This document shows positions 9,157 through 18,843 of a stretch of 64,000 nucleotides of DNA, piece by piece; position 1 is the stretch's first letter; each line of letters opens with the position of its first letter. The translations under genes and the position numbers were made by a program. The notes below the pieces were generated by a model. That model ran no database searches and was not told where the DNA came from. It saw only the letters and a program-made list of their open reading frames with translations. Location: assembly GCA_025210265.1 (NCBI GenBank), contig JAOASD010000036.1:45955-109954 (forward strand). The letters are read 5' to 3'. The DNA is from Pelagimonas sp. (GTDB lineage Bacteria > Pseudomonadota > Alphaproteobacteria > Rhodobacterales > Rhodobacteraceae).

Positions 9157-9765
9157 ATGGAAGATATCAACGCCCGCCACGCCGAAAAGATGCGCAAAAT
9201 CAAGGCCGCGCGCGATCGCCTGATGGAAACCAAGACCGAGGAAAAAGGTCTGATCATCATCCATACTGGCCCCGGCAAGGGCAAATCGTCGTCCGGTTTC
9301 GGCATGATCATGCGCTGCATTGCCCATGGGATGCAGGCGTCGGTCGTGCAGTTCATCAAAGGCAACCGTGACACCGGCGAAAAGACCTTTCTGCGCGAAC
9401 GATTCGCGGACGAGGTCCGGTTTTTTGTCTCCGGTGAGGGCTTTACCTGGGAAACACAGGACCGCGAGCGCGACATCGCGGCGGCGCAGAAGGGCTGGGA
9501 GATCGCCAAGGAACAGATCCTGGACCCAGAGGTGGATTTTGTCCTGCTGGACGAGATCAACATCGCCCTGCGCAATGATTATCTGGACATTGACGAGGTG
9601 GTGGATTTCCTACTGGAGCAAAAACCCCGCATGACCCATGTCTGCCTGACCGGCCGCAACGCCAAACCCGAACTGATCGAAGCCGCCGATCTGGTGACCG
9701 AAATGACCCTGCTGAAACACCCGTTCCGCGACGGCGTGATGGCGCAGAAGGGGGTGGAGTTCTAA
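9157..9765 (+). CDS. cobO: cob(I)yrinic acid a,c-diamide adenosyltransferase
   Basis: This enzyme transfers the adenosyl group of ATP to cob(I)alamin-type corrinoids. It is of the BtuR/CobA/CobO P-loop type. I chose the ATG at 9157, giving 202 residues with the family N terminus; the frame is open for 27 more codons upstream with no family resemblance. The P-loop H-T-G-P-G-K-G-K-S-S-S lies at about residues 34-44, and the Walker-B-like V-L-L-D-E-I-N at about 128-134. Its stop overlaps the stop of the DUF4062 gene by four bases. Confidence 0.95.
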   Translation: MEDINARHAEKMRKIKAARDRLMETKTEEKGLIIIHTGPGKGKSSSGFGMIMRCIAHGMQASVVQFIKGNRDTGEKTFLRERFADEVRFFVSGEGFTWETQDRERDIAAAQKGWEIAKEQILDPEVDFVLLDEINIALRNDYLDIDEVVDFLLEQKPRMTHVCLTGRNAKPELIEAADLVTEMTLLKHPFRDGVMAQKGVEF

Positions 9766-10775
9766 GTAAACAAGTATTCCTTCAACGCGGCTCTATCTAA
9801 CGATTTGCGCGCAACGTTTCCTCTGATCCACACCCTTGCGTCAGGCAAAAGCACCCAAGAGGTCGCTCCGTATTCATTGGTATAGGAAGAAATCATGCTT
9901 TCCCCCTCCAACCATTCGAGAAAAGACCGAAACTCGAAGTACTCCCCCAAATCTCTTTGATAATACTTAAACGAAACTTCCTTTGGTTTAAGTCCCTCAA
10001 GAACTCGTCGATAAAGAGCGCCCTCCTCCTCCTCCTCTAAGAGCGCGACGCAAATTTCATATAGAAAACTATCCTTAGAAACAGAGGTGGTGAGCTGTGC
10101 ACCGGTAAACTCGTACCCGTCATCCGCTGCCACTTCCTCCCTCCAACGTAGCGGAACCAGTCCTTTCTGCTGTGAGAGTGTTTTAGCGAAGTCAGGGTTG
10201 ACTACTTGCACTTCTGCAAGTTGCAATTTCAACTCAGCGATCTCGGCACGCGCTTTCTCTGAAGAAATTCCATCGGCTCGCACCCAACCAACTGCAGATT
10301 TGCGACGTTGAATGTCCTGCAAGGCAAAAACCGTTTCGGCCATCAGTTCCTTGGGGTCTTCCCAAAATCGCACGACCGATCCCGTGGTCAGTTTCTGGCG
10401 AAACTTTTCCAACGCAGCGCGGCCCGCATCCCCTGTCTCAAGAAACTCCCCGCGCAACTGATTAAACGGATCCTTATGCAACAACCGGATCACCGGTTTG
10501 CCGATCTCCATGGCGTAATCATATTCCATCTCTGTATAGCTCAGCCCGGTTTCCGGGTGGATGGACCCGTAGCGCCCCGCAGAAATCAGCAGGTAGTAAT
10601 CCGACTGATCAATCACCGTCTTGATGAACTCGAACTGTTCCTGATCCGCTGCCGGGAACAGCTCCATCCCCGCTGGAAAGCAATCCGCGCGCAGCAGGGC
10701 CTGGCTGACCTCTTGCCGGGCGTTCTGCAAATCCTGAAAGGTTGACGAGATGAAGACCTGGTATCGCTTTTCCAT
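9762..10775 (-). CDS. DUF4062 domain protein
   Basis: This 337-residue protein begins with Y-Q-V-F-I-S-S-T-F-Q-D-L, the DUF4062 signature, a TIR-like fold often found in nucleotide-signalling or defence-type proteins. The domain continues through about residue 130, including Y-Y-L-L-I-S-A-G-R-Y-G-S. A short helical stretch at about 170-195 could be a coiled coil. The C-terminal 140 residues are acidic and unrecognised. The C-terminal half of the gene is clearly richer in A+T than its neighbours and splits cobO from cobQ, so it may have been acquired. Function unknown. Confidence 0.75.
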   Translation of the reverse strand: MEKRYQVFISSTFQDLQNARQEVSQALLRADCFPAGMELFPAADQEQFEFIKTVIDQSDYYLLISAGRYGSIHPETGLSYTEMEYDYAMEIGKPVIRLLHKDPFNQLRGEFLETGDAGRAALEKFRQKLTTGSVVRFWEDPKELMAETVFALQDIQRRKSAVGWVRADGISSEKARAEIAELKLQLAEVQVVNPDFAKTLSQQKGLVPLRWREEVAADDGYEFTGAQLTTSVSKDSFLYEICVALLEEEEEGALYRRVLEGLKPKEVSFKYYQRDLGEYFEFRSFLEWLEGESMISSYTNEYGATSWVLLPDARVWIRGNVARKSLDRAALKEYLFT

Positions 10776-10851
10776 CTGGGTCCATTACTTTAACTGAAAT
10801 CCGTGTCCGGCTCGAAAGTGGGACTGTTTCTAACCAGCGTCAAGGCAAGCA

Positions 10852-12297
10852 ATGACCAAATCCGTGATGATCCAGGGCACCGGCTCCAATGTCGGAAAAT
10901 CCATGCTGGTGGCGGGGCTGTGCCGCGCGGCGCTGCGGCGCGGGCTGTCTGTTGCGCCGTTCAAGCCGCAGAACATGTCCAACAATGCCGCCGTGACCAG
11001 CGATGGCGGCGAGATCGGGCGCGCGCAGGCGTTGCAGGCGCTGGCCTGTGGGTTGGCGCCGCACACGGATATGAACCCGGTTCTGCTGAAACCCGAAACC
11101 GATGTCGGGTCGCAGGTTGTGGTGCAGGGCAAGCGGCTGGCCACGGTTAAGGCGCGCGAATATTCCCGCCTGAAACCGACCCTGATGACCCATGTTCTGG
11201 ACAGTTTTGAACGCCTCAAATCCCGTCACGACCTTGTGCTGGTCGAAGGCGCGGGCAGCCCGGCCGAGGTCAATCTACGCGCCGGTGACATCGCCAATAT
11301 GGGCTTTGCGCTGGCGGCAGATGTGCCGGTCATTCTGTGTGGTGACATTGACCGGGGTGGCGTTATTGCGCAGATCCTTGGCACGCAACTGGTGCTGGAT
11401 CCTGACGATGCGGCGCTTGTTTCCGGTTTTCTGATCAACAAGTTCCGCGGTGATCCGCGCCTGTTTGACGATGGTTATCAGCTGATCGAGGACCGCTCTG
11501 GCTGGCGTGGATTTGGCGTGGCCCCCTGGTTCCCCGAGGCGTGGAAACTGCCTGCCGAGGATGCTCTGGATGTGGCCACGCCCACGCGTGAAAGCGGGCT
11601 GCATGTGGTCTGCCTGCGCCTGTCGCGCATGGCGAATTTCGACGATATGGATCCGCTGGCGCAGGAACCCGGCGTGCGCTTGACCATGCTGCCCCCCGGG
11701 CAGCCGATCCCGGCGGATGCGGATGTGGTGATCCTGCCCGGCAGCAAATCAACCCGGGGCGATCTGGCCTATCTGCGCGCCCAGGGCTGGGGTATTGATC
11801 TGGCCGCCCATCACCGGCGCGGCGGACATGTTCTGGGAATTTGCGGCGGCTATCAGATGTTGGGTCAGACCATTGCAGACCCCGATGGGATCGAAGGGCC
11901 CGCGGGCACCGATCCGGGCCTTGGCCTGTTGCAGATCGACACGGTGATGACCGGCGACAAACGCCTGACCGAAACCCGCGCGACCCATGCGGGTTCGGGC
12001 CTTGGGTTTGACGGCTATGAGATCCATATCGGGCGCAGCAGCGGCCCAGATCGCGACCGCCCCTTTGCCCATGTCGATGGAAAACCTGAGGGCGCGATCA
12101 GCGCGGATGGCCGGGTGCAGGGCAGCTATCTGCACGGCATGTTCCGCGATGACGGGTTCCGCGCTGCGTGGTTGGCGCAGTTCGATACCGCCAGCCAAGC
12201 GGGCTATGGCGAAACGGTCGAGGCCACGCTGGACGCGCTGGCCGATCACATGGAAACCCATTTGGATGTGGACGGAATCCTGAACGCCGCGCGCTAA
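10852..12297 (+). CDS. cobQ: cobyric acid synthase
   Basis: This glutamine-dependent amidotransferase amidates the b, d, e and g side chains of adenosylcobyrinic acid a,c-diamide. It has 481 residues, normal for CobQ/CbiP. The N-terminal dethiobiotin-synthetase-like domain starts with [21 protein letters not shown] follows. The C-terminal glutaminase domain has the nucleophile motif [10 protein letters not shown] and a late S-Y-L-H-G with the catalytic His. It is divergent from the DUF4062 gene. Confidence 0.96.
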   Translation: MTKSVMIQGTGSNVGKSMLVAGLCRAALRRGLSVAPFKPQNMSNNAAVTSDGGEIGRAQALQALACGLAPHTDMNPVLLKPETDVGSQVVVQGKRLATVKAREYSRLKPTLMTHVLDSFERLKSRHDLVLVEGAGSPAEVNLRAGDIANMGFALAADVPVILCGDIDRGGVIAQILGTQLVLDPDDAALVSGFLINKFRGDPRLFDDGYQLIEDRSGWRGFGVAPWFPEAWKLPAEDALDVATPTRESGLHVVCLRLSRMANFDDMDPLAQEPGVRLTMLPPGQPIPADADVVILPGSKSTRGDLAYLRAQGWGIDLAAHHRRGGHVLGICGGYQMLGQTIADPDGIEGPAGTDPGLGLLQIDTVMTGDKRLTETRATHAGSGLGFDGYEIHIGRSSGPDRDRPFAHVDGKPEGAISADGRVQGSYLHGMFRDDGFRAAWLAQFDTASQAGYGETVEATLDALADHMETHLDVDGILNAAR

Positions 12298-12316
12298 GCT
12301 GTCACGCCATGGGCGA

Positions 12317-12940
12317 CTAGCGCGTCACCCACTCGGTCTTGGCATTCTCCTGCCACCCCTTGCGGTGAAGCAGCGGCGTGTCATCGTCAAATTCCGGGTA
12401 GCCGATGCACAGATAGGCCGTAAAGTTCCAGCTTTCGGGCACATCAAACAGGGTTTTCATCCGGTCGGGATCAAGGATCGACAGCATCCCGATGCCCAAA
12501 TTATGCGCCCGCGCGGTCAACCACATGCCATACACCGCCATTGAGGTGCTTTGCTCTAGCGTATGCGGCATGGTTGCACGGCCCAGCCCCCTGCCCTCGG
12601 GTGGGTCGGTTTCGGTGAACACGGCCAGCTGCAGCGGGGCCTTGTCGATCCCGGCCAGTTTCAGCCTTGTGTATTCAACGCGCGTGTCATTGTCATAGCT
12701 TTCTGCCGCCGCCTGATTGCAGCGCAGGAAATCGGCGCGCACCTGTTGGCGCAGACCGGGTTCTTCGACCCGGAACACCCGCCAGGGGCGCGCATTCCCG
12801 ACCGACGGGGCCAGATCCATCGCCGCGCGCAGCTCTTCGATCAGATCTTCGGACAGTGGGGTCCGACGGAAATGGCGCATGTCGCGCCGCCAGCGCATCA
12901 GTTCTTGCAGGTGCTCCGCATGATCTTCGGTCATTTTCAT
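12317..12940 (-). CDS. bluB: 5,6-dimethylbenzimidazole synthase
   Basis: BluB breaks down reduced FMN with oxygen to make the lower ligand of B12. The 207 residues include R-R-D-M-R-H-F-R near the N terminus and A-P-S-V-G-N-A-R-P-W-R, the flavin and substrate region of the family. The C-terminal L-C-I-G-Y-P segment is also conserved. Its ATG overlaps the TGA of cobC (ATGA). With cobC, cbiB and bluE it forms an operon for the nucleotide loop and its linker. Confidence 0.95.
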   Translation of the reverse strand: MKMTEDHAEHLQELMRWRRDMRHFRRTPLSEDLIEELRAAMDLAPSVGNARPWRVFRVEEPGLRQQVRADFLRCNQAAAESYDNDTRVEYTRLKLAGIDKAPLQLAVFTETDPPEGRGLGRATMPHTLEQSTSMAVYGMWLTARAHNLGIGMLSILDPDRMKTLFDVPESWNFTAYLCIGYPEFDDDTPLLHRKGWQENAKTEWVTR

Positions 12941-13947
12941 CCGGTGTGCTCCTTTTCTGACGAGGCTGCGCCTGGCATGGCCGCAAAAGCCGTTTCAAGG
13001 CGGTTCCAGCCCGATACCGGTGGCAGACCCAGCCGCACCCAGCCATCGGACCACGGAAAGATCCGGCTCCAGATTTTGTGGCGGGCCAGATGGTCCTGCA
13101 CGGCCTGGGCATCCGGGGTCATGTAGCTGCGAAACAGATGGGTGCCACCGATATATGTCCACTCTGCGGCGGCGGCCAGATCATCCAGCCGCGCGCAATC
13201 CTGTGCCAGCCGGGCGGTGGTCTGATCCTGCCAGACCGTGTCGACCAGCGCGGCCATGCCGCAGGCAATCGCCGGGCCGCTGACCGCCCAGGGGCCTGCC
13301 AGCGCGCGCATCTGATCAATCAGATCGACAGGCCCAAGGGCAAAGCCCAGCCGCGCCCCTGCCAGCCCGTAGAATTTTCCGAAAGAGCGCAGCACCAGCA
13401 CCCGCGCGCCCGCGGACAGCGCCTCCAGATGCGGCAGGATCGACAGATCGGGCGTCGGATCGGCAAAGCTCTCATCCACCACAAGCAGACCGACCTGTGT
13501 GGCCAGCTCTATCAGGGAGGGGACCGTGTGGCTGCCACCGGTCGGGTTGTTCGGATTGACCACCACGGCCAGATCGGCCCCGCGCAGCAGCGCCGGGTCC
13601 GGCACTTCGGCCACCTCCCAGCCCTGCGCGCGCAGCGAGGCCGCGTGTTCGTTATAGGTTGGCCCCAGCACGCGGGCCGTCCCCGCCTGCGCCAGACGCG
13701 GCACCAGCTGAATCGCCCCCTGCGCCCCGGCCAGCGCGATACATCCCGCACCTGCGGCCTTGTATGTCTGTTTTGCCTGCGCCTCCAGCGCGGCCATCTC
13801 GGCCCGTGTTGGCAAGGCCCCCCAGGCGTGCGCAGGCATATCCGGCAGCGGATAGGGCACGGCATTGATACCGGTAGAAAGGTCCAGCCAGTCCCCCGCC
13901 CCATAGGCCGCAATGGCCCGGTCCATATCCCCTCCGTGGTCGCGCAT
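12937..13947 (-). CDS. cobC: threonine-phosphate decarboxylase
   Basis: This PLP enzyme makes (R)-1-amino-2-propanol phosphate from L-threonine phosphate, the linker of B12. It is called CobD in Salmonella. The 336 residues show the class I/II aminotransferase fold: N-P-N-N-P-T-G-G, D-E-S-F-A-D and R-S-F-G-K-F-Y-G-L-A-G-A-R, with the PLP lysine in S-F-G-K. It is overlapped by bluB downstream and lies 7 bases after cbiB. The neighbouring BluE-like kinase would supply its substrate. Confidence 0.93.
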   Translation of the reverse strand: MRDHGGDMDRAIAAYGAGDWLDLSTGINAVPYPLPDMPAHAWGALPTRAEMAALEAQAKQTYKAAGAGCIALAGAQGAIQLVPRLAQAGTARVLGPTYNEHAASLRAQGWEVAEVPDPALLRGADLAVVVNPNNPTGGSHTVPSLIELATQVGLLVVDESFADPTPDLSILPHLEALSAGARVLVLRSFGKFYGLAGARLGFALGPVDLIDQMRALAGPWAVSGPAIACGMAALVDTVWQDQTTARLAQDCARLDDLAAAAEWTYIGGTHLFRSYMTPDAQAVQDHLARHKIWSRIFPWSDGWVRLGLPPVSGWNRLETAFAAMPGAASSEKEHTG

Positions 13948-13954
13948 CAGTCCC

Positions 13955-14896
13955 TCACATCATTGCCAGCAGCGCCAAAACTGCGCCGCACAAAAGCATC
14001 GCCCGGCGGAAAAGCGCAAGCCCCCGCGCCAGATCATCCGCATAGGGATCGCGCCCCTCGGCATGAACCCAGGGCTCATCTGCGATACGATCACCATATT
14101 GGCGCGGCCCGGACAGGCGCAGCCCCAGCGCCCCAGCCAGCGCCCCTTCGGGCCAGCCCGCATTGGGCGAACGATGCAGACCCGCATCACGCATCATGAC
14201 GCGCAGCCCCGTGCCCACGGCATTGCCAGAGGCCAGCGCGAACAAAACACCGGTCAGGCGCGCCGGGATCAGATTGACCACATCATCCAGCCGCGCTGCG
14301 ATCTTGCCAAACTCCTCATAGCGGTCATTGCGATGACCAATCATGGAATCCATTGTGTTAACAGCTTTATAAAGTGCGATCCCCGGCAGCCCCAGAACCA
14401 CTCCCCAAAAGACAGGCGCGACGATCCCGTCTGAACTGTTCTCAGCAAGGCTTTCCAGTGCGGCGCGGGCCACACCGGCCTCGTCCAGCTGCGCCGGGTC
14501 GCGGCCTACAATCATCGACACCGCATGGCGGGCACTGGCCAGATCCCCCCGCAGCAGAGGGGCGGCCACTGCCTGCACATGGTCATGCATCGACCGGGTC
14601 GCGATCAGCGGCCAGCACAGCACACCAATCAACATCGCGCCAACCCATCCGTCTGGCAGCAAGTTTTGCACTGCAAAACTTGGCACCCCGACCGCCAGCA
14701 AAACGATCAACACGCAGACACCGCCTGCCGCGCGGCGTCGCATTGCAGCGCCTTTGTTCAACCGCGCCTCCAGCCAAGAAATCAATGCCCCGATCCAGAC
14801 AACCGGATGCGACACACGCCGGAACAGCGCCGCAGGCCAGCCCAGTGCCGCGTCGATCAGAAATCCCACCAGAATAGCCGCTGAAAACAGCATCAC
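13955..14896 (-). CDS. cbiB: adenosylcobinamide-phosphate synthase
   Basis: This membrane protein joins the aminopropanol phosphate linker to adenosylcobyric acid. It is called CobD in Pseudomonas naming. The 313 residues contain several hydrophobic segments and the family motifs H-P-V-V-W-I-G near the N terminus and N-T-M-D-S-M-I-G-H in the middle. N-S-S-D-G-I-V-A-P-V-F-W is also diagnostic. The first two codons are both ATG. A 21-base A/T-armed palindrome lies inside the gene at 14661-14681. The stop of the gene upstream (bluE) overlaps the start. Confidence 0.93.
   Translation of the reverse strand: MMLFSAAILVGFLIDAALGWPAALFRRVSHPVVWIGALISWLEARLNKGAAMRRRAAGGVCVLIVLLAVGVPSFAVQNLLPDGWVGAMLIGVLCWPLIATRSMHDHVQAVAAPLLRGDLASARHAVSMIVGRDPAQLDEAGVARAALESLAENSSDGIVAPVFWGVVLGLPGIALYKAVNTMDSMIGHRNDRYEEFGKIAARLDDVVNLIPARLTGVLFALASGNAVGTGLRVMMRDAGLHRSPNAGWPEGALAGALGLRLSGPRQYGDRIADEPWVHAEGRDPYADDLARGLALFRRAMLLCGAVLALLAMM
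14661..14681. repeat. palindrome inside cbiB
   Basis: AAGTTTTGC and GCAAAACTT flank ACT. The arms pair perfectly, including the inner A-T. It is A/T-rich within a GC-rich coding sequence and resembles the other A/T-armed hairpins of this window (19689, 31585, 54159). Confidence 0.6.
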
Positions 14897-15747
14897 GCGC
14901 CTCCGCGTTCAAATTGCACAACCTGCCGCAGCCCCGCCTGCTGCAGAACCGACGCAGCCCCCGCAGGCACCGACCCAGACGCAAAGATCAGACCGCGCGC
15001 AGACCCCGTATGCGCCCGCACATGCCCCAGCGCACCCAGATCCCGCGCCAGATCCGCCATCGGACAGGGAGCGGCATCGCGCAGCGCGGCCGCCCGCGCC
15101 GCGGACTGGCTGGCCAGCTGGGCAAAGTCCTTTAGATCCGAGGCCCGCTGCCACTGCGCAACCAGATCCGATATATCGGCAAAGCGCCGATCCGACGCAT
15201 CCGTGCGCTGCGGCGCGCCCCAAAAACCGCCCAGCACACTGCAACGCGGCGGCACTGGCATATCCTGCAGGATGTCTCCCCGGCGCGATGCCCATAACAC
15301 AGCCTCGGGCACGGGTAACATCAGCGGATCGCTTGCGCCTTCGACCGCGATGCAGGCGCGGGCCAGATTCAGCGCCGTACCGTCACAACCCGCCAGACGC
15401 GCCAGCGCGACCAGCGCGGCAGTGGACATGCCCCCGCCACCGCCTACGGGCAGATCCGGGATCAGGTGGAAATGACCGCTCTCTGGCAGGTTCAAGGCGC
15501 GCAGAAACGCCTGAGCGCGGGGCAGGTCCAGCAGGCCATCCCCGCCGCTGAGCTGCAACGCCTCTGCCGGGGTGTAGCGCGCCCGCAACCCGAAATCCGG
15601 GCAATGCAGCGTGACCAGCGCCACGGGCCCTTCGGCCCCCAGCCGCCCCTGCACCCATTCGCCAAAATGCCCCGCAACGCAGGTCTCCGCCCCTTTCGGG
15701 CCGGTTCCCTGGCGATCCATGTCGGAAGCGGGCTCAAAAGGTCTCAT
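14893..15747 (-). CDS. bluE: BluE-like GHMP kinase, probable L-threonine kinase
   Basis: This 284-residue protein probably phosphorylates L-threonine to feed CobC, as PduX does in Salmonella and BluE is reported to do in Rhodobacter. I rely on memory for BluE. The glycine-rich P-V-G-G-G-G-G-M-S-T-A-A at about residues 100-111 corresponds to the GHMP-kinase P-x3-G-x-x-S-S-A loop. The N-terminal G-H-F-G-E-W-V-Q-G matches the GHMP start motif. It heads the bluE-cbiB-cobC-bluB operon. An internal ATG (M10) is an alternative start. Confidence 0.8.
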   Translation of the reverse strand: MRPFEPASDMDRQGTGPKGAETCVAGHFGEWVQGRLGAEGPVALVTLHCPDFGLRARYTPAEALQLSGGDGLLDLPRAQAFLRALNLPESGHFHLIPDLPVGGGGGMSTAALVALARLAGCDGTALNLARACIAVEGASDPLMLPVPEAVLWASRRGDILQDMPVPPRCSVLGGFWGAPQRTDASDRRFADISDLVAQWQRASDLKDFAQLASQSAARAAALRDAAPCPMADLARDLGALGHVRAHTGSARGLIFASGSVPAGAASVLQQAGLRQVVQFERGGA

Positions 15748-15790
15748 CCGGGCTTTCCATTTTCTGCGGAACCTGCTTTGTCACGATCCC

Positions 15791-16318
15791 ATGACAAAGT
15801 CGATCCTGATCACGGGCGGCGCGCGCTCTGGTAAAAGCCAGCTGGCCGAGCGCCTGACGCTGGAACTGGCCGCAGACAGCGGTGCCCCTGCCATTTATAT
15901 CGCCACCGCACAGGCGTTTGACGGCGATACCGAAATGGCCGACCGGATCACCCGCCATCAGGCGCGGCGCGGCGCGGAATGGACCACGCTGGCCGAACCG
16001 TTTGATCTGTGCGCTGCGTTGCGTGACAGTGATGGCGGTGCCCCCCGGCTGGTCGATTGCCTGACCCTTTGGCTGACCAATCTGATGCTGGATGAGCGCG
16101 ACTGGCAGTCCGAATGCGACGCTTTGGTCGCGCTTTTGCCGCGCCTCACCGCGCCGGTGATTTTTGTAACAAACGAAGTGGGCGCGGGTATCGTGCCTGA
16201 AAACGCTCTGGCCCGGCGGTTCCGCGATGCGGCCGGGCTGATCAACCAGCAGGTCGCCGAGGCCTGCGATGCGCTGTGGTTCTGCGTGGCAGGCCACCCA
16301 ATCAAGGTGAAACCATGA
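15791..16318 (+). CDS. cobU: adenosylcobinamide kinase / guanylyltransferase
   Basis: This bifunctional enzyme (CobP in Pseudomonas naming) phosphorylates adenosylcobinamide and then attaches GMP. The 175 residues from the ATG at 15791 start with the P-loop T-G-G-A-R-S-G-K-S at about residues 7-15. Two more landmarks follow: the R-I-x-x-H-Q-x-R-R segment, whose His carries GMP in this family, and V-T-N-E-V-G-A-G-I-V-P-E. The frame is open far upstream, but that part is antisense to bluE. It is divergent from bluE and overlaps cobT by ATGA. Confidence 0.94.
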   Translation: MTKSILITGGARSGKSQLAERLTLELAADSGAPAIYIATAQAFDGDTEMADRITRHQARRGAEWTTLAEPFDLCAALRDSDGGAPRLVDCLTLWLTNLMLDERDWQSECDALVALLPRLTAPVIFVTNEVGAGIVPENALARRFRDAAGLINQQVAEACDALWFCVAGHPIKVKP

Positions 16319-17322
16319 CCTCTCTGACCCTGTCGGCCCTGTCCGATATTGCCACCCTGCCCCTGACCGCCTTTGACAGCGCCAGCGCCGAGGCCGCAAC
16401 CGCGCGCCAGAACCAGCTGACCAAACCGCCCGGTTCGCTGGGCCGGCTAGAGGAACTGGCCGCCTTTATGGCAGGCTGGCGCGGCACGGACCGCCCCGAA
16501 ATCGCCAAGGCGCAGGCGTTGGTTTTTGCTGGCAATCACGGGGTCTGTGCGCAGGGGGTGAACCCGTTCCCGCAGGAAGTCACCGTGCAGATGGTCGCCA
16601 ATTTCGAGGCAGGCGGCGCTGCGATCAACCAGCTGTGCAAGGCCTCCGGCGCGGATCTGGGCGTGGTCGCGCTGGATCTGGACAAGCCGACACAGGACTT
16701 CACCACCGCCCCCGCCATGAGCGAAGCCGAAGTGCTGGACGCCATGGCACGCGGTGCAGCGGCGGTGGATACCAGCGCCGACATCCTGCTGCTGGGTGAA
16801 ATGGGCATCGGCAATTCCACCATCGCCGCGGCGCTGGCACTGGCTGTCTTTGGCGGCGAGGCCATCGACTGGGTCGGGCGCGGCACCGGGTCGGATTCCG
16901 ATGGAATGAAGCACAAGGCAGACGTGATCACCCGCGGGCTGGCCCTGCACGCAGGCACCGACGCGATTGGCAAGCTCGCCGCGCTGGGGGGGCGGGAACA
17001 GGCCGCCATCTGTGGCGCAGTTCTGGCAGCCCGCGCCGCCCGCATCCCGGTCATTCTGGATGGCTATATCTGCACCGCCGCCGTAGCACCGCTGTTTGCT
17101 GCGCGCCCCGAAACGCTGGAACACTGCCAGATCGCGCATATGAGCGCCGAACCCGGCCATCGCAAGCTGGCCGAGGGCATGGGCAAGACACCCCTGCTGG
17201 ATCTGGGCATGGCGCTTGGCGAAGGCTCCGGCGCGGCGCTGGCCCTATCGGTCATCCGTGGCGCACTGGCCTGCCATAACGGCATGGCCACCTTTGCCGA
17301 AGCAGGCGTGTCCGACGCCTGA
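16315..17322 (+). CDS. cobT: nicotinate-nucleotide:dimethylbenzimidazole phosphoribosyltransferase
   Basis: This enzyme makes alpha-ribazole phosphate from the BluB product DMB. It is CobU in Pseudomonas naming. From the ATG at 16315 it has 335 residues. Family motifs are K-P-P-G-S-L-G-R-L-E, F-A-G-N-H-G-V near residue 75, G-E-M-G-I-G-N-S-T and D-G-Y-I-C-T-A-A. The C-terminal catalytic Glu lies in G-M-A-L-G-E-G-S-G-A-A. The next step, cobalamin synthase (CobS/CobV), is often adjacent but here glpK follows instead. Confidence 0.95.
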   Translation: MTSLTLSALSDIATLPLTAFDSASAEAATARQNQLTKPPGSLGRLEELAAFMAGWRGTDRPEIAKAQALVFAGNHGVCAQGVNPFPQEVTVQMVANFEAGGAAINQLCKASGADLGVVALDLDKPTQDFTTAPAMSEAEVLDAMARGAAAVDTSADILLLGEMGIGNSTIAAALALAVFGGEAIDWVGRGTGSDSDGMKHKADVITRGLALHAGTDAIGKLAALGGREQAAICGAVLAARAARIPVILDGYICTAAVAPLFAARPETLEHCQIAHMSAEPGHRKLAEGMGKTPLLDLGMALGEGSGAALALSVIRGALACHNGMATFAEAGVSDA

Positions 17323-17335
17323 TTCACGTGGAGCG

Positions 17336-17350
17336 GGCGGTCAGACCGCC
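17336..17350. terminator. short GC palindrome at the cobT/glpK convergence
   Basis: GGCGGTC-A-GACCGCC spans the stop codon of glpK, 14 bases after the cobT stop. It could help separate the two convergent transcripts, but it lacks a T tract on both strands. Confidence 0.35.
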
Positions 17351-18843
17351 TGCGCCGCCGCCACCGCCCGCTGCCACGCGCTGTATTTCTGATCCCGCGT
17401 GGCGGTCTCCATCCCCGGCGCAAAGCTGCGCTCCAGCGCCCAGCCGCTGGCAAAGCCCGCCTGATCCGGGTAGATCCCCGCGCGCTGCCCGGCCAGCCAG
17501 GCCACGCCCAGCGCCGTTGTTTCCAGCACCTCGGGTCGGTCCACCGGCGCGTCCAGAATGTCGGACAGGAACTGCATCGCCCAGTCGCTTGCGCTCATCC
17601 CGCCATCGACGCGCAGGGTGGCACTATGGGCCATGCCCTCGGGCGCGCTGGCGGCCAGATCGGCCTGCATGGCCTCCATCAGATCGCGGGTCTGATAGCC
17701 GACGCTTTCCAGTGCGGCACGGGCAAATTCCGCAGGGCCGGAATTTCGCGTCAGGCCAAACACCGCGCCCCGGCACTCGGCATTCCAATAGGGCGCGCCA
17801 AGCCCGGTAAAGGCCGGGACCAGAACGACATTTTGTGTCGGGTCCGCCCGTTCGGCCAGCCCCTGCGTTTCCGGCGCGCCTTTGATGATCTGCAACCCAT
17901 CGCGCAGCCATTGCACCACTGCACCGGCGACAAAGATCGCGCCTTCCAGCGCATAGGTCGGCTTTCCATCCAACTGATAGGCGATGGTCGTCAGCAGCCG
18001 GTTCTGCGAGGCCACCGGCACATCGCCCGTGTTCATAAGTGCAAAACAACCCGTGCCATAGGTCGATTTCAACATGCCCGGCTGGAAACAGGCCTGCCCG
18101 ATGGTCGCGGCCTGCTGATCCCCCGCCACACCGAGGATCGGCACAGGCGCGCCCAGCAGATCGGGCGCGGTTTCGCCAAAATCCGCAGCGCAATCCTGCA
18201 CCTCGGGCAGCATCTGCATCGGGATGTTGAGCAGATCACAGATGGTCTGGCTCCACCGCCCTTTGCGAATGTCATACAGCATGGTGCGCGCGGCGTTGGT
18301 GGCATCGGTGACATGGCGTGTGCCGCCTGTCAGGTTCCAGATCAGCCAGCTGTCCACGGTGCCGAACACCAGCTCTCCGGCTTCGGCGCGGGTGCGGGCA
18401 CCCTCAACATTCTCCAACAGCCAAGCCAGTTTTGTGGCGCTGAAATACGGGTCCAAGAGCAGCCCGGTGCGCTGCGTGACCATGGGTTCATGCCCATCGG
18501 CCTTCAGCGCCTGACATTGGGCCGAAGTCCGGCGATCCTGCCAGACAATCGCGTTATGGATCGGCGCGCCCGTGGCGCGATCCCAGACCAACGTGGTTTC
18601 GCGCTGGTTGGTGATGCCGATCCCCGAAAGCGCCTCTGGCCCCAGCCCCGCCTGTGCCAGAGCCTCGCGGCACACGCGCAAAACCGTCTGCCACAGATCC
18701 GCCGGATCATGCTCAACCCAACCGGAATCGGGAAAATGCTGGGGAAACTCCTCTTGCGCAGCTCCGACCGGGGCCATCGCGCCATCAAACACAATCGCCC
18801 GGCTGGACGTGGTGCCCTGATCAATCGCCAGAATATACCCCAT
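17341..18843 (-). CDS. glpK: glycerol kinase
   Basis: This enzyme phosphorylates glycerol to glycerol 3-phosphate with ATP. The 500-residue protein has the FGGY-kinase start [10 protein letters not shown] and T-N-Q-R-E-T-T for glycerol binding. It also has W-Q-D-R-R-T and the ATPase loop S-T-Y-G-T-G-C-F. The C-terminal V-D-G-G-M-S-A-S-D motif is complete. It stands alone, convergent with cobT and divergent from the NnrU-like gene. No glp regulator or transporter is adjacent. Confidence 0.96.
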   Translation of the reverse strand: MGYILAIDQGTTSSRAIVFDGAMAPVGAAQEEFPQHFPDSGWVEHDPADLWQTVLRVCREALAQAGLGPEALSGIGITNQRETTLVWDRATGAPIHNAIVWQDRRTSAQCQALKADGHEPMVTQRTGLLLDPYFSATKLAWLLENVEGARTRAEAGELVFGTVDSWLIWNLTGGTRHVTDATNAARTMLYDIRKGRWSQTICDLLNIPMQMLPEVQDCAADFGETAPDLLGAPVPILGVAGDQQAATIGQACFQPGMLKSTYGTGCFALMNTGDVPVASQNRLLTTIAYQLDGKPTYALEGAIFVAGAVVQWLRDGLQIIKGAPETQGLAERADPTQNVVLVPAFTGLGAPYWNAECRGAVFGLTRNSGPAEFARAALESVGYQTRDLMEAMQADLAASAPEGMAHSATLRVDGGMSASDWAMQFLSDILDAPVDRPEVLETTALGVAWLAGQRAGIYPDQAGFASGWALERSFAPGMETATRDQKYSAWQRAVAAAQAV

